From Eretmocerus hayati (taxonomy: Eukaryota; Arthropoda; Insecta; Hymenoptera; Aphelinidae): a stretch of 64,000 nucleotides of DNA. Below the pieces are notes generated by a model. The model was not told where the DNA came from. It saw nothing but the letters and a program-made list of their open reading frames with translations, and ran no database searches. The stretch's first letter is position 1. Every line of letters begins with the position of its first letter. The DNA is taken from positions 8,873,268-8,937,267 of the forward strand of contig CM056744.1 of NCBI GenBank assembly GCA_029851415.1, in the 5' to 3' direction. Below, piece after piece: positions 37,406-48,430 of the stretch. A program made the translations under genes and the position numbers.

Positions 37406-37744
37406 AACACGAGGATGCGGAAGATAGGTTTTACACCCGTGTATTGGACTGTGTTTTTCGTCAAAGTGTGCCAGAAAGTGGAAAATCAATGCGGGAAGGA
37501 CACTTTTCTGCACAGCGTGTCGAAAAATACATATTTATACGTGTGCACAGCTGAAATTAGAATCACGCCAAGGAACTGCAAGCTACCAGGCCCGAGTAGG
37601 TAGTACGCGGGGTAGTACGTGATTCAATTTTTGGAAGTCAATCATTAGCCACGGAATCAAATGATTTCTAAGTTGAACTGTTGGTCGTTCAACGCAGGTG
37701 ATATTAATTGTTCTTTATATCCATGATAATAGATCAAGGTTTTG

Positions 37745-38500
37745 AAAGATTAGATTCACATTAATGATGAAGCATTCTCAAGAGGGGTAAATGCAAATCT
37801 TGCACAAATTTCCCATTAGTATCGTGACTCGAGTAGAAATGTCATCATTTTTTAGACTTTCTAACTTTGGGCCCAGTCCATCGAATTGACTTTGCCAAGT
37901 ATTCATTTTGAAGGAAATTTCCTCGGCTTTTCAATAAAAATGGTTTCAGCAGTCTAAATTTCTGCGCATGCGCAGCAAAATTCATTTTTCAACCGAAAAG
38001 GCTGAGAATATTGATAAAACGTAAAAAAAGTAGCGTAGAACTCAAAAACACAGATCGGGACCACTTCTTTCTATAAGAACACGCAATTTTTCATCGAAAT
38101 ATGAATTTCCAGATTTTTAAAAAATTGGGTTTTTGAGGAATCGAATTTTTTCTGTCTTTTACCTTTTTGCTCATGAGGGGCGCCCGTTGTCCCAAAAAAA
38201 ATTTTCGAGGCCTATTTCGATAGATTTTTTGAAGACCTTTCGAATGACTCCCTTCGCGTGGTCGTATCTTGCGTCAAATCGGAACTACACCCATTTTACA
38301 AGATTGATATCTTCTTATGAAAATACTATCAAAAAAATATTCCGCTGGGAAACAAGAAAAAATTTTTCGATCCCACAGGGAGTGAAAAGTTCATTTTTTG
38401 GACCATAGAATCAATTAAAAATTTCGGAAAAAGAGTTTGAAACATGTTCGCAATTCGTGGTCCGCTTTCGCGGGAAATTACTCGTATCCCATCGCGGTGG
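37745..38500 (+). repeat. Half copy of the 44.3-45.7 kb palindrome
   Basis: Matches the right arm of 44311-45690 in the same orientation, for example CTGCGCATGCGCAG near 37963, CAACCGAAAAGGCTGAGAAT near 37989 and GGTCCGCTTTCGCG near 38459. Only one arm is present. It lies inside the inverted-repeat element at 36747-39917. Confidence 0.7.
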
Positions 38501-39917
38501 GAATCTAATTTTTTGACCTTACTCTATTCTTCACGTCATCCAATTGTGAAGCAATGTTTTGGAGGGATTTATTTATTGGTATCGAATTTGATGGCGTTGT
38601 GCGGATGAAATGTTCAAATGTGAGATGAGAGATGGAGAATACATATTTTGGCTAGAAATTTTTGAAAAAATAGTTAGCAATTGATACTTCATTCTCTTGA
38701 ATGAGCGCCATAATGACTTAATATTTAGAGTAAGTGCAAGATCGATATTGTCAGACTGACATGGTACTTTCCATATCTGGAGAACTGTTGCATATTAGCC
38801 TGATCAAGTCGGAATGATGTGGGGAACGATAAAAAGACACGCGAAACACTAATGATGAGAAAAAATACTTAGTCCCACGGCCATGCGTTTTGCCGCGCGA
38901 CCAAAAAGAATACCGATTACGAGAGCAATACCGATTTCGTCACTTCACCAATCCATTAGAATGATTTCGCATCTGGTATTGCTGCCAGAATAAATAGCCT
39001 TAACTCGTATTTTTCGGGTACCCCGATACTTCATCAAATCACAATCATATTACGACTATTTTACCACAAAAGCCATCTAATTTTTCGCTCGTAATGGGAC
39101 CGGTGGAGGATCATTATGATCCAGACATTTTTTTAGGTCATTTCACGACAATAACAAATCATAATGCTGTTAACGCGATCGAGTATTGGTCCGACAGTAT
39201 AATACTACCTTACAATACCAGCCTTATTGTTCAGACGGCAATATATTATATAGTCTGTTGAACCAAAAATGTTGCTTCATCCCGCGGATGTGCAGGTGAA
39301 GTTTCCTGATTTGCCTATGTCACTATTGAAAGTCAAAGATGGCAAAATTCACGATTCTCCGAGCTTGCTAAGTCAGCGGTATTCGAGCTCAAAAATTGAG
39401 TGGAAAACCCACAAGAGAGGCGAAAACGCATCTTGCTCATCCCGTACATTTGGCGATTCGAGTGCAGGTATAAAAAGTGCAGAAGAGGAACCCCTGCAGG
39501 GACGAGCAGTGACCGCATATACCATCATATACCTACATGCATGTGCAGAGAGGGTCGCGGAGGGACGTATGTAATACGATGAGCTAGACAACACATGTTA
39601 TCTGAAGGCTCGAGATTATCTCAAAGTATCTTATCGATTTTACTCGCTCCCTAATCGACCCACAGACCCGGTAAGTGGCTCATTTTGTGCAGAATTTTGC
39701 GAGCTTTCGATCGGTGCCCGCCGCTCCCCGGCATCTCGAGCCGTTCCCGAGCTATGGCCATTTTAATTGGTTTTTCGCGATTTTTGATAACTTCCCCTAT
39801 CACTAGAAAATTTTCCTTAGAGCCATTTTTCTTAGAATTACTTTGGCCACAACATATCAAAATGGCCCGCTGCGGGCTCCAATTTGCTATCTCAGGCCCT
39901 ATTTGACTGGACTATAG

Positions 39918-42217
39918 CCTCCATGGAGTGAACACCCCGTAGGCGGATTTTGGAGCAAATTCTTGAGACACCTATATCGCGCCACAAGGCAATGATTGTG
40001 TTATGCGTTCAGAACCAGCAAAAACTAAGACACTTCTTGATTTAATATAGTAAAACATAACTTTAAGGAACAATTTCTGGCATTGTGGAACATTTTCAGA
40101 TCCATGGTCGTGAACTAATCTTTTGCAATGATCAATTGAATTCAAATTCAAAAAAACATTAGGATCTGACCAAGTATGCGTATACGATAAATGTTGCACG
40201 CAACTTTGCGAGGCATGCAGCATCAACAGCATTCACATATATTCTCATAGAATGTGATTGCATATTCTACATGGTTCGGGTCACAGAAGGGATTATATGG
40301 TGACGGTAAAACGTTGGCGATTAATATATATATAGAGAGAGAGGTCCGGTCGTCCGCCTGCGCATTCAATCAGTTTAGATAAGCTGAAAAGTTCACCTGA
40401 CTCCTGATGCACTCGACGATTTATTGCACTTGAAATATTCATATCACATATCTAGGTATCTCTGACTGCAGACATGCAAGACGGAAGATGCGTTTTCTTC
40501 TCACTTTGTGTGCCACATTTACGCAGTGCGCCTCGAGATATTCAAATCGTTGATTTGGAATCAGGGATCTCATAAAATCATTTACGCATTCAGGAATGTG
40601 AAATTATTTATAATTTTCCCAATTCTGGGCAACGGAAACGTATTTTTGACATATTTGTTACATTAGTATGATGAGAAAATACGACGAAAAATGGCAATAT
40701 CAGACTTTTCAAACTTTTCGGTTTTTATTTTTTTTTCTTGCATGCAATCAGATTTTAGGCTTTGGTCTGTGATTTGTTGCACTCCTAGTATTGACAGATG
40801 ATTTGTGGAAAATTTCAGACTTTCCTGATGATTTCAAGAAGGACCATTCTCGTCTATCGAAATTTGACAAAAAAGATTGTCCTCATATATGTTCAACAAT
40901 GTGAGTAAATGGGGAATGGTTCTATGTAAAAATTGGCCATTTCTTGTAAATTAGGGGAGATGGGAAATTTGGTGACTTTCTCGTATGTACCAAGATTGTA
41001 ACACAAATTGGATGACGAATTTTTTATATGAAATCATACCTCTCAGCTCAGTTCCAGGTAATGACACAAAACTGAACAATTTGAAATTGATATTTTGAAT
41101 TGTTATACCTGGGATTTTTTACCTATCATACAGATTGTCTCAAAAATTAAATATGATTTCTGTGGATTCCGTTGATGATCCCCGAAGTCATTTTGAGGTC
41201 AAATGTCTCCAAATACTGATTGTATAATGTACCAGAGCTGGTATAACAGTCTTGTCCAAGATGATTCTTTTGAGAGAAGAAGAAACTGCTAAAGTTCATT
41301 CGTCGTCCTTGGATCTCTACAAATTCGACAAAAAGTCACATCTAAATTAAAATATTTTTCAAATTTTCAGAACCCAAAGTCGAAAGTAGAAACTACTCCT
41401 CTGTGAATCAGGTTAATCTAAAGATTCGAAGTGTTATTGCCACGCAAAATATTCCTCGTATGTGAAATTTTCCCGTGATAATCTGCAAAACTCCTCCGCA
41501 ATCTGTATCCAAAGAATGCATGACTTTCCATATCCGGCACAGATCCTTAAGCTCAAAAGTCAGTTCGTTATTCTTCAAACATTCCCTCTGATGCACTTTT
41601 ACCTCTTTCTCTCCATCTGAAAGTTTAGCTTTCAGAGGGAGAGAGAGACTGCATCTAACAGAAAAACGGCGTCCAGCAATAAAACAAACCTTTATCTTGA
41701 GCTGATTTACCGGAACTCGACTGCTCACATACAGCAACTGCGGCAGCTTTGCATTCGTGCAATACTGTATGTGCGAATCCCTGTCTTGAAACGAAAAATT
41801 TCATACCAACTTATATATACTTATATGCGTGTGAGACTTGCATGAATCAACGGGAAATTTATATACACCCTCACTTGTGCGAGAGATGAAATTATTCTGA
41901 GATAACGCAAGGGAGTCAGTTGTATGTCACTGCGGCGAAGAAAATTTGTTGCTATTTGATCCACGTGACTTCTATAGGATGAATCTTGATGACTCTTGCG
42001 TCGTTTTTTAGTTGCTAACAATCAGGCCATCGGATGAGAAAATTTCTGTAAGTTTGAGATAACTGAATTATGTTATAGTTGTACAAAATGATGCGTTATG
42101 AGAATTTGACAAGATTCGATGAGTATAACCTTGGCCCATGTCACACTACGGTCTACTTCTTTAGAAGAGCTATTGAAACTCGACTACACGTTCTCTGATA
42201 AATAGTGGATCAGCTAT
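39918..42217. other. Region with one candidate minus-strand gene
   Basis: Mostly featureless. A TATATATATAGAGAGAGAG run at about 40325-40343 is low complexity. The only candidate gene is at 41408-41737. Confidence 0.45.
41408..41737 (-). CDS. Unrecognised small ORF preceded by a TATA box
   Basis: A 109-codon minus-strand frame. Its mid part (GEKEVKVHQRECLKNNELTF, then ELKDLCRIWKVMHSLDTDCG) has balanced, protein-like composition and five Cys, unlike the Ile/Lys/Asn-rich chance frames around it. On the same strand a TATATAAG element lies at about 41811-41818, roughly 75-80 bases before the first ATG. I recognise no family. A TTTTTCTGTTAG sequence inside could be an acceptor, so the true first exon may differ. 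It could equally be a chance ORF. Confidence 0.3.
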   Translation of the reverse strand: MLYVSSRVPVNQLKIKVCFIAGRRFSVRCSLSLPLKAKLSDGEKEVKVHQRECLKNNELTFELKDLCRIWKVMHSLDTDCGGVLQIITGKFHIRGIFCVAITLRIFRLT

Positions 42218-42647
42218 CACTGTGAAGAATTCGTTGAATTTTCAACCAACATTTTTACCAGCTGGTTGAATATTCAACCAATTGGTTGAATTTTCATCCA
42301 AGCAGTTATATCCCTTGATGGGTGGATGGATGATGGATGGATGGATGGATGGATGGATGGATGGACCCATCACCCATCGATCCATCCACTCATCATCCAT
42401 TCTTCGTTCCATCCATCGACCCCATCCATCATCCATCTATCGGTCCATCATCCATCAGTCCACCCTTTCATTCATCCTTATCCACCCATGTGACCATCCA
42501 CCATATTCTACCCCCCACACGTAGGTAACCTGATATGCAGAAACCGCACGGACATATCGTGATGATCCACTTTGGTTCATTATTCGACCAAACTGGATGA
42601 ATTTTTAACCAGCTGGTTGAAGTTTTTCGGAAAATTTTGTTACAGTG
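42218..42647. repeat. MITE carrying GGAT minisatellite (GGTTGAAAATTCAACC family, copy 2)
   Basis: Ends CACTGTGAAGAATTCG and, inverted, CACTGTAACAAAATTTTCCG. Just inside are palindromic GGTTGAA/TTCAACC units, and in the centre a (GGAT)n block (42318-42365) that switches to (ATCC)n (42366-42500), so the microsatellite is itself inverted. A shared non-repetitive block near 42500-42560 (CACGTAGGTAACCTGATATG) recurs at about 59036 and 58430. Confidence 0.75.
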
Positions 42648-42733
42648 TACGCGTGATAACGGGGCATTTTGTTACTCACCATACTGATGTCACTCAATGT
42701 TGGAGACCTAATAGAATGAAAATTTTGAAATAA

Positions 42734-43634
42734 GGTAAGAGTATTCAACATACCCTACCCCCCCCCCCCCTCCTTTAAGTCGTTTTGACAATAGTTTTGG
42801 AACTTCAATATTTTTCTTCTCAACTTACTCTATTGCATTTCATAGCTTGTTCCAAGATCTTTAAAATGAACTAAGGTGAGTGAAATTTTAACCAACGAAG
42901 CCGAGCCATCACGGTTTTTCCAAGAAGTGATCTTTTAGAGTTTACAAAAGGGTGTGCCCAATTTGCCCCCAATAAGCCATCTTATCAACAACTCTGGTCT
43001 AAGTCAACATTTTTCAATGTTATTTTTACATCTATTTGAGAGCTTTGTCCAAGACCTTCTAAATGAGCTGAAGTACGTCTAATTTTGATCAGCTGGAGCC
43101 AAGCTGTCTTAATTTTCCCAGAAAAAAAATTACGTAAGTGAGCGATAAATGTCATGAAATTGTTTTTATCAGCGTGCAACCACATGTGGAGTTTCTATTG
43201 GTCCAAATAATTTTTCTTGGCATATTTCTAGGTGATAACACGTCTTGAATGGTTGAAAAATGTCGTACTGCACGCTCTTTCGGAATAAGCATATGACACT
43301 CCGATGTTGTCCTCTTCAAAGAGCAAGTTTCAAGGGCGCTGAAAAAAGGAACCGAGTGCGCTAAATTACGTTGAGATTGGTCGAACCGAAAATTTTCTTC
43401 ACCGGTCCTACTCAACGCAATTTCATTGGCGATTCTTTAAGAGGATGAACTTAGAAAATGCCAAAACTCATTTTGTATTCCATGGGAGACTCAGAAATCA
43501 TGCGAGGTCAGTCCAAATCATCTATTTCCTCATCATACTTTAACGCAACCATCGTAAAAAGAAAGTTGCAGGAAGGTCAACAAGTGCCCAGTTCTGAGAT
43601 CGGTATATGTGGTCATGTTGGGTACACTTACCTT
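42734..43634. repeat. MITE, family A, long copy
   Basis: Starts AAGGTAAGAGTATTCAACAT, runs through a C tract of about 12, and ends GGTCATGTTGGGTACACTTA then CCTT. The inside holds two diverged copies of the block seen in the 253 bp relative (around 42795-42930 and 43005-43110, both with CAAGA.CTT.AAATGA), so it has an internal duplication. No coding capacity beyond chance frames. Confidence 0.7.
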
Positions 43635-44310
43635 CTCATATGGCTATAAAATGGAAAATTGATCCCAAAGTGGTTTATATGTTAATTGCAAAATCTTGGC
43701 GAAGACCAGTTGACTGATACATAATGATATCGTTCTGCTTTTGAATAAATCTCCCTCATATTTAGTACACTAGACACACAGAGTCGGTGGCCCATCCAAC
43801 ATTGTTGTCACGAAAATCATCGATGATCAGTTAAAAAATCAGAAAAAAAGGTTAAAATTACAATATTGAGGACATTTTCATTTTCACATTTTCTTCCAAA
43901 ATAGAAGCATATGGTGCATTTTCTTTGGAATTTTTTTCATATTCTTATGATGCACGCAACTACAGTTATAACAAATATCAATTTGATAGCTTGTCCACTG
44001 TGGTGGAAAAAATAATGAGAAGGCAAACCTTTGAGATAGGAATTCTTCCCATGGAATGACCTTCAATATTCATGGGAATGTTCATGTATATTGGCCGTAT
44101 AAAAAATTTCGTAGATACAATGTCACAGCGAGCTCGACAGCGAGCCATGGCCATCCCCGTTTTGGGTTGTACAAGGAGTTATTCGAGATATCCGCCGACT
44201 CCAGCGCCAACTTCCACGTGTAAAAGTGGTACGAGTGGTCGATTTGCGAAGCTCTCATACCCCTAGTATATATAGCATCACCATCGATATAGGTATACTT
44301 ATGCATTAGG
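43635..44310. other. Gene-free spacer
   Basis: Nothing recognised. The ORFs at 43884-44066, 44072-44266 and 44082-44375 lack any feature of real genes. Confidence 0.5.
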
Positions 44311-45690
44311 GGTATGAGTAATTCCGCGCGAAAGCGGACCACGAATTGCAGACATATCTCCGATTGTTTTTCCACTATTCTTAATCGATTCTATGGTCCA
44401 AAAAATGAACTTTTCACCTTCTATGGGGTGAAAAAAAAATTTTTTGTTTCCGTGGGGAATATGTTTGTGATAGTGTTTTTAGGAAAAAATACCAATCTTT
44501 TTTCAGTAAAATGGGTGTAGTTCCGACTTGAGGTAAGATACGACCACGCAAATAGTGGCATTCGAAAGGTCTTTTAAAAATCTATCGAAATATGTTTCGA
44601 AGAATTTTTTTTGAGGCTACGGACGCCCCCTATGAGCAAAAAGGTGAAAAACAGAAAAAATTCATTTCCTCAAAAACCTAATTTTCTAAAATTCTGGAAA
44701 TCCATATTTCGATGTAAAATTGCGTGTTCTTCCAGGAAAAAGTGGTCCCGATCTGTGTTCTTGGGTTCTACGCTGTTTTTTTCACGTTTCATCAATATTC
44801 TCAGCCTTTTCGGTTGAAAAATGAATTTTTCTGCGCATGCGCAGGAATTTAGACTGCTGAAATTAATTCCATTGAAAAGCCAAGGAAATTTCCTTCAAAA
44901 TGACTATACTTGGTGAAGTCGATTCGATGTACTGAGACCAAAGTTAGAAGGTCTAAAAAATGATGACACTTCTACTCGAGTCACGATAGTAATGGGAAAT
45001 TCGTGCAAGATCTGCATTTACCCCTCTTGAGGATGCTTCATCATTAAAATGATGTAACTTTGGGCCAAGTAGATAAAACTGACTTCGCCAAGTGATCATT
45101 TTGAAGGAAATTTCCTCGGCTTTTCAATGGAATTGGTTTCAGCAGTCTAAATTCCTGCGCATGCGCAGAAAAATTCATTTTTCAACCGAAAAGGCGGAGA
45201 ATATTGATAAAACGTAAAAAAAAACAGCGTAGAACCCAAAAACACAGATCGGGACCACTTTTTTCTGGAAGAACACGCAATTTTACATCAAAATATGGAT
45301 TTCCAGATTTTTAGAAAATTAGGTTTTTGAGGAAATGAATTTTTTTCTGTTTTCCATCTTTTTGCTCATAGGGGGCGTCCGTAGCCTCAAAAAAAATTTT
45401 TCGAAACATATTTCGATAGATTTTTGAAAGACCTTTCGAATGCCACTATTTGCGTGGTCGTATCTTACCTCAAGTCGGAACTACACCCATTTTACTGAAA
45501 AAAGATTGGTATTTTTTCCTAAAAACACTATCACAAAGATATTCCCCACGGAAACAAAAAATTTTGTTTTCACCCCATAGAGGGTGAAAAGTTCATTTTT
45601 TGGACCATAGAATCGATTAGAAATGTCGGAAGAAGAGTTTGAAACATGTTTGCAATTCGTGGTCCGCTTTCGCGCGGAATTACTCGTATG
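44311..45690. repeat. 1.38 kb palindromic (foldback) element
   Basis: Arms of about 640 bp: GTATGAGTAATTCCGCGCGA at the left end is inverted as CGCGCGGAATTACTCGTATG... at 45672-45690; CTGCGCATGCGCAG appears in both arms (near 44831 and 45156). A loop of about 110 bp holds GGATGCTTCATCATT. ORFs on either strand are mirror images. A single arm recurs at 37745-38500. Confidence 0.8.
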
Positions 45691-46009
45691 AGAGCTTCGA
45701 CACATGATCCGCTAGGTGCGCTACAGTCGGGGACACCTCGAATACATGAATCACGGAAGGATTTTAGTGAGGGAAGAGGCCTTCCCATTTCTTACACTGC
45801 ATATATGAATCAGTAGTTCGCCATTCAATGGATTTTAGAAATTTTGTTAGAAGTTTCTCCCGACGTAATTTATTTATAGTCCCTGAGCAGTAAAATGGGA
45901 GGAGTCATCACTTTTAAAGCCTTCAATTTTGAATTGCCGATATTTTTCAATGCTCTAAGTGCAAAAAAAGTTGTGAGAAAATTCAAGAATGTCCTCCGCC
46001 GCAGAAATT
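45691..46009. other. Spacer between repeats
   Basis: About 320 bases, no gene recognised. Confidence 0.5.
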
Positions 46010-46630
46010 GCATGACCAACACACCTCATCCCTCAAATCTCATTCACTCAATCATCCATTGGTCCACTCATCCATCCAGCCACCTGACCACTAACCCATT
46101 CACCCACCCACCAACCCACCCACCCATAGACCCACCCATGAACCATACGTCCATCCATCACACTTCACCCCCTCCACATAAGCAACGCGAACGCAAGATG
46201 CTGACGGACAAATTTGAGCTGGGCCTTTAATCATTTTAATTTACTTCGATGAATGGTCTTACCGAAAATTCAGTGATTTCTACTGAAATTCAGAGAAGCG
46301 TCTCACTGGAACTTGAGTGATTTCCTCTGGAATTTCAGTGATGCTCGCTGAAACTGTTTAACTGAAGTCATCAGTTGAAGTTGCTCCAAGGTTAACTGAA
46401 GTTCAGTTTCAGACCATTAACTGATGTTTCTGGAGAGAGTACATCCATCCATCCACCAACCCACCCACCTGACCACGAATCCCACTCACCCACCAACCTA
46501 CCCACCTGACCACTAACCCCACTCACACACCAACTCACTCACCCATGACACATACGGCCACCCAACATTCTTTACCCCTTCCACATAGGCAACCCGATAC
46601 GCGGAATGTGGATGGACAATTTTTGGCTGA
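46010..46630. repeat. CCATCCA/CCACCCA minisatellites with a CTGAAATTTCAG block between
   Basis: Two CCAC/CATC-type minisatellite blocks (46020-46170 and 46440-46600) each end with CCAC(A)TA.GCAACGCGA or GCAACCCGATACGCGGA, the tail seen in the GGTTGAAAATTCAACC family. Between them (46250-46440) is a run of imperfect palindromes around ACTGAAATTTCAGTG, which reappears at 46875-46945. This looks like one repeat inserted into or shuffled with another. Confidence 0.6.
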
Positions 46631-47140
46631 GCGTTGATTTCTTGAAAGGATATTGGGAAATCTACACTTATTTGCCTTATAAATCCTATCCCACTAATGA
46701 TCTGTATCTAGATGAAAAGATGATCACTAAAGATATTACTCTTTTTAGCAATGAACAATATGCATACCCTTATTACCCATCTCGTTTGACTCAGTCAATA
46801 CACTAATTCCGAAACACTTATTTATATCCAATTATGCAATCATACTGAGATAGACATCGAATACAATCTAATAGACAGCGAAAACTTGAGTGATTTTCAC
46901 GGAAATTTCAGTTTTAGTTTCACTAAAGCTTTAGTGATTTCCACTGAAGTTATCAAATATGACACATCAACTCGTAAAAATAATTATTTCAGTGCGGAAA
47001 GTGACTTTCGTGGTTCAGATTATTCGCGCTACAATTTGGGCACCCTTCTAGATATTATCAAATCTAGCACAGAAAAGTTCATCAGCTCCCATACTAAGAT
47101 CGATACAGTTACTTCCCCATTTTTAAACGCTTTTATTTAA
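46606..47140 (+). other. Two unrecognised ORFs interrupted by repeat
   Basis: The frame at 46606-46806 reads as protein-like after its first few codons (GYWEIYTYLPYKSYPTNDLY, then LDEKMITKDI). The frame at 46886-47140 has a similar Asp/Ser/Tyr-rich composition (SAESDFRGSDYSRYNLGTLL). The second begins in the ACTGAAATTTCAGT repeat. They may be remnants of one gene split by a repeat insertion. No family is recognised and no splice sites connect them convincingly. Confidence 0.3.
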
Positions 47141-47204
47141 CTTCACCTCGGCCTAGCGCTTTGTAACTATAACTAGTGGTGCATGATTTGAAGCATCCGG
47201 CCCA

Positions 47205-47374
47205 CCGCCAACAGCCAATCATAATCATGAACGGCATTTCAAATCAGCCAATCACAGTAATGAATGTATAAGTTCTGGGGATATCTCGGGAATCCCCTCG
47301 GTCTTGTCAGCAGTCGCGAGTGACTTTACCGGCACAATGGTCAGATCTTTTAGGTTATATTTGCGTCCAGTTGC
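47205..47374 (+). promoter_or_regulatory. Promoter-like sequence with two CCAAT boxes
   Basis: AGCCAATCA occurs twice (about 47212-47220 and 47247-47255), followed by GTATAAGTT near 47268. About 70 bases downstream an ATG at 47337 opens a short Arg-rich frame (MVRSFRLYLRPVA) that reaches a GTGAGT donor at 47375. This would suit a first exon with a mitochondrial-type presequence, but no second exon was found. Confidence 0.3.
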
Positions 47375-48100
47375 GTGAGTGTCTGATGACTCTGATCTAC
47401 TGGAGTTCATTAATAGACGCTTTTATTACGCTTCACCGAGTTCACATAGTTTTCTCCGGACTTGGCTCGTCTATTGTTCCACAAAATTTCGTACTCGATC
47501 ACATATTTTTGAACACGTGTTCGTGCAGGCTCGGGGCTCGGGTGCGCGTGAGCCAGACCGTGAGCTAGGAAGGATATGGGGAGATCGATATCGATGCGAC
47601 TGATAAGAAGTGAGCAGCGCTCACCACCCGTCTCATTGGCGCCGAAATTCGAATACGATATCCTACGACACCCATAGATCATTCTTCTCCAAGCACCGCG
47701 TACTCTGACATTGTACTTTTTTTCCGATGATTTTTATCATTCTACCAATTTCTATCTCCTTAATATCATGCCAAGATTGACAAAGTTTCTTGGTATAGTT
47801 CATAAATGCGGTTCTTAAAAATTCTTTTTACTCTTACTTATTAGTCTCATATTCGATATACGTATTTTTATTCATAATTCAGTCTCGTGAATGATAAACC
47901 AATGTTTACCGATTCTTTGGGAACTTAGGATTAACTTTGTCCTTTCTATGAGTCCGAAATCCTTTCAGTTATGATTCTCGCTCTTTTTATTACAGCAATA
48001 ATCTCGATTTCACGTATCACCCTTTTCCATTCCCTGAATAGGTGGATTAGAGAACCCCATTGCGTTATAGAGTCTGAAAATATTCACAATTTAACTCACG
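47375..48100. other. Gene-free spacer
   Basis: ORFs here (47379-47682) lack any signature. Nothing else is seen. Confidence 0.5.
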
Positions 48101-48430
48101 AGGAGAGCACCAACCTTGCGGGTCCTGGATCTTGACGAAGCTTTGAGAATCTTCTTGTTTTGGTGAGAAATGAAGGTACTGAGAAGGGTTTTGTCCAATG
48201 GGTCTCCTATCCTGAGATACAGCTATGGAGATTAGCATTGCCAGTATATCTGTATGAACGACTTTTCAGCATGGGCCTATATCGAGAATGCTAATCCCAA
48301 TAGCCGTATCTCAAAGTAGAAGGCCCATTGGACAAAATCCCCTTGGGTATACCTTCATTTCTCACCAAAACAAGAAGATTCCCAAATTTTCGTCAAGATC
48401 CAGGATCCACAAGGTTGGTGTTTTCCTTGT
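48101..48430. repeat. Foldback MITE (core family B, second copy)
   Basis: The left arm AGCACCAACCTTGCGGGTCC is inverted near 48401 (GGATCCACAAGGTTGGTG). GTTTTGGTGAGAAATGAAGG pairs with 48352-48371. The loop contains TTAGCATTGCCAGTATATCT and CAGCATGGGCC, shared with the loop of the element at 27412-27743. Confidence 0.75.

Larger units (their letters stand above)
36747..39917. mobile_element. Transposon-like element with terminal inverted repeats of about 0.5 kb
   Basis: Arms 36747-37262 and 39380-39917 are inverted copies. A 69-codon frame in the left arm (36806-37015) and its counterpart in the right arm (39860-39651, minus strand) translate identically, so the arms are young or gene-converted. 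Each arm includes TATAAAAAGTGCAGAAG directed outward (minus strand near 37180, plus strand near 39468). The interior holds a CCGGCCCGAGCC-type repeat (37325-37405) and half of another palindromic element (37745-38500). No transposase is seen. Confidence 0.7.

Noticed and set aside
46010..46230. Pro/His/Thr-rich protein from the minisatellite
   Set aside because: The apparent protein is a direct translation of CCAC/CATC repeats; similar frames occur in all such blocks.
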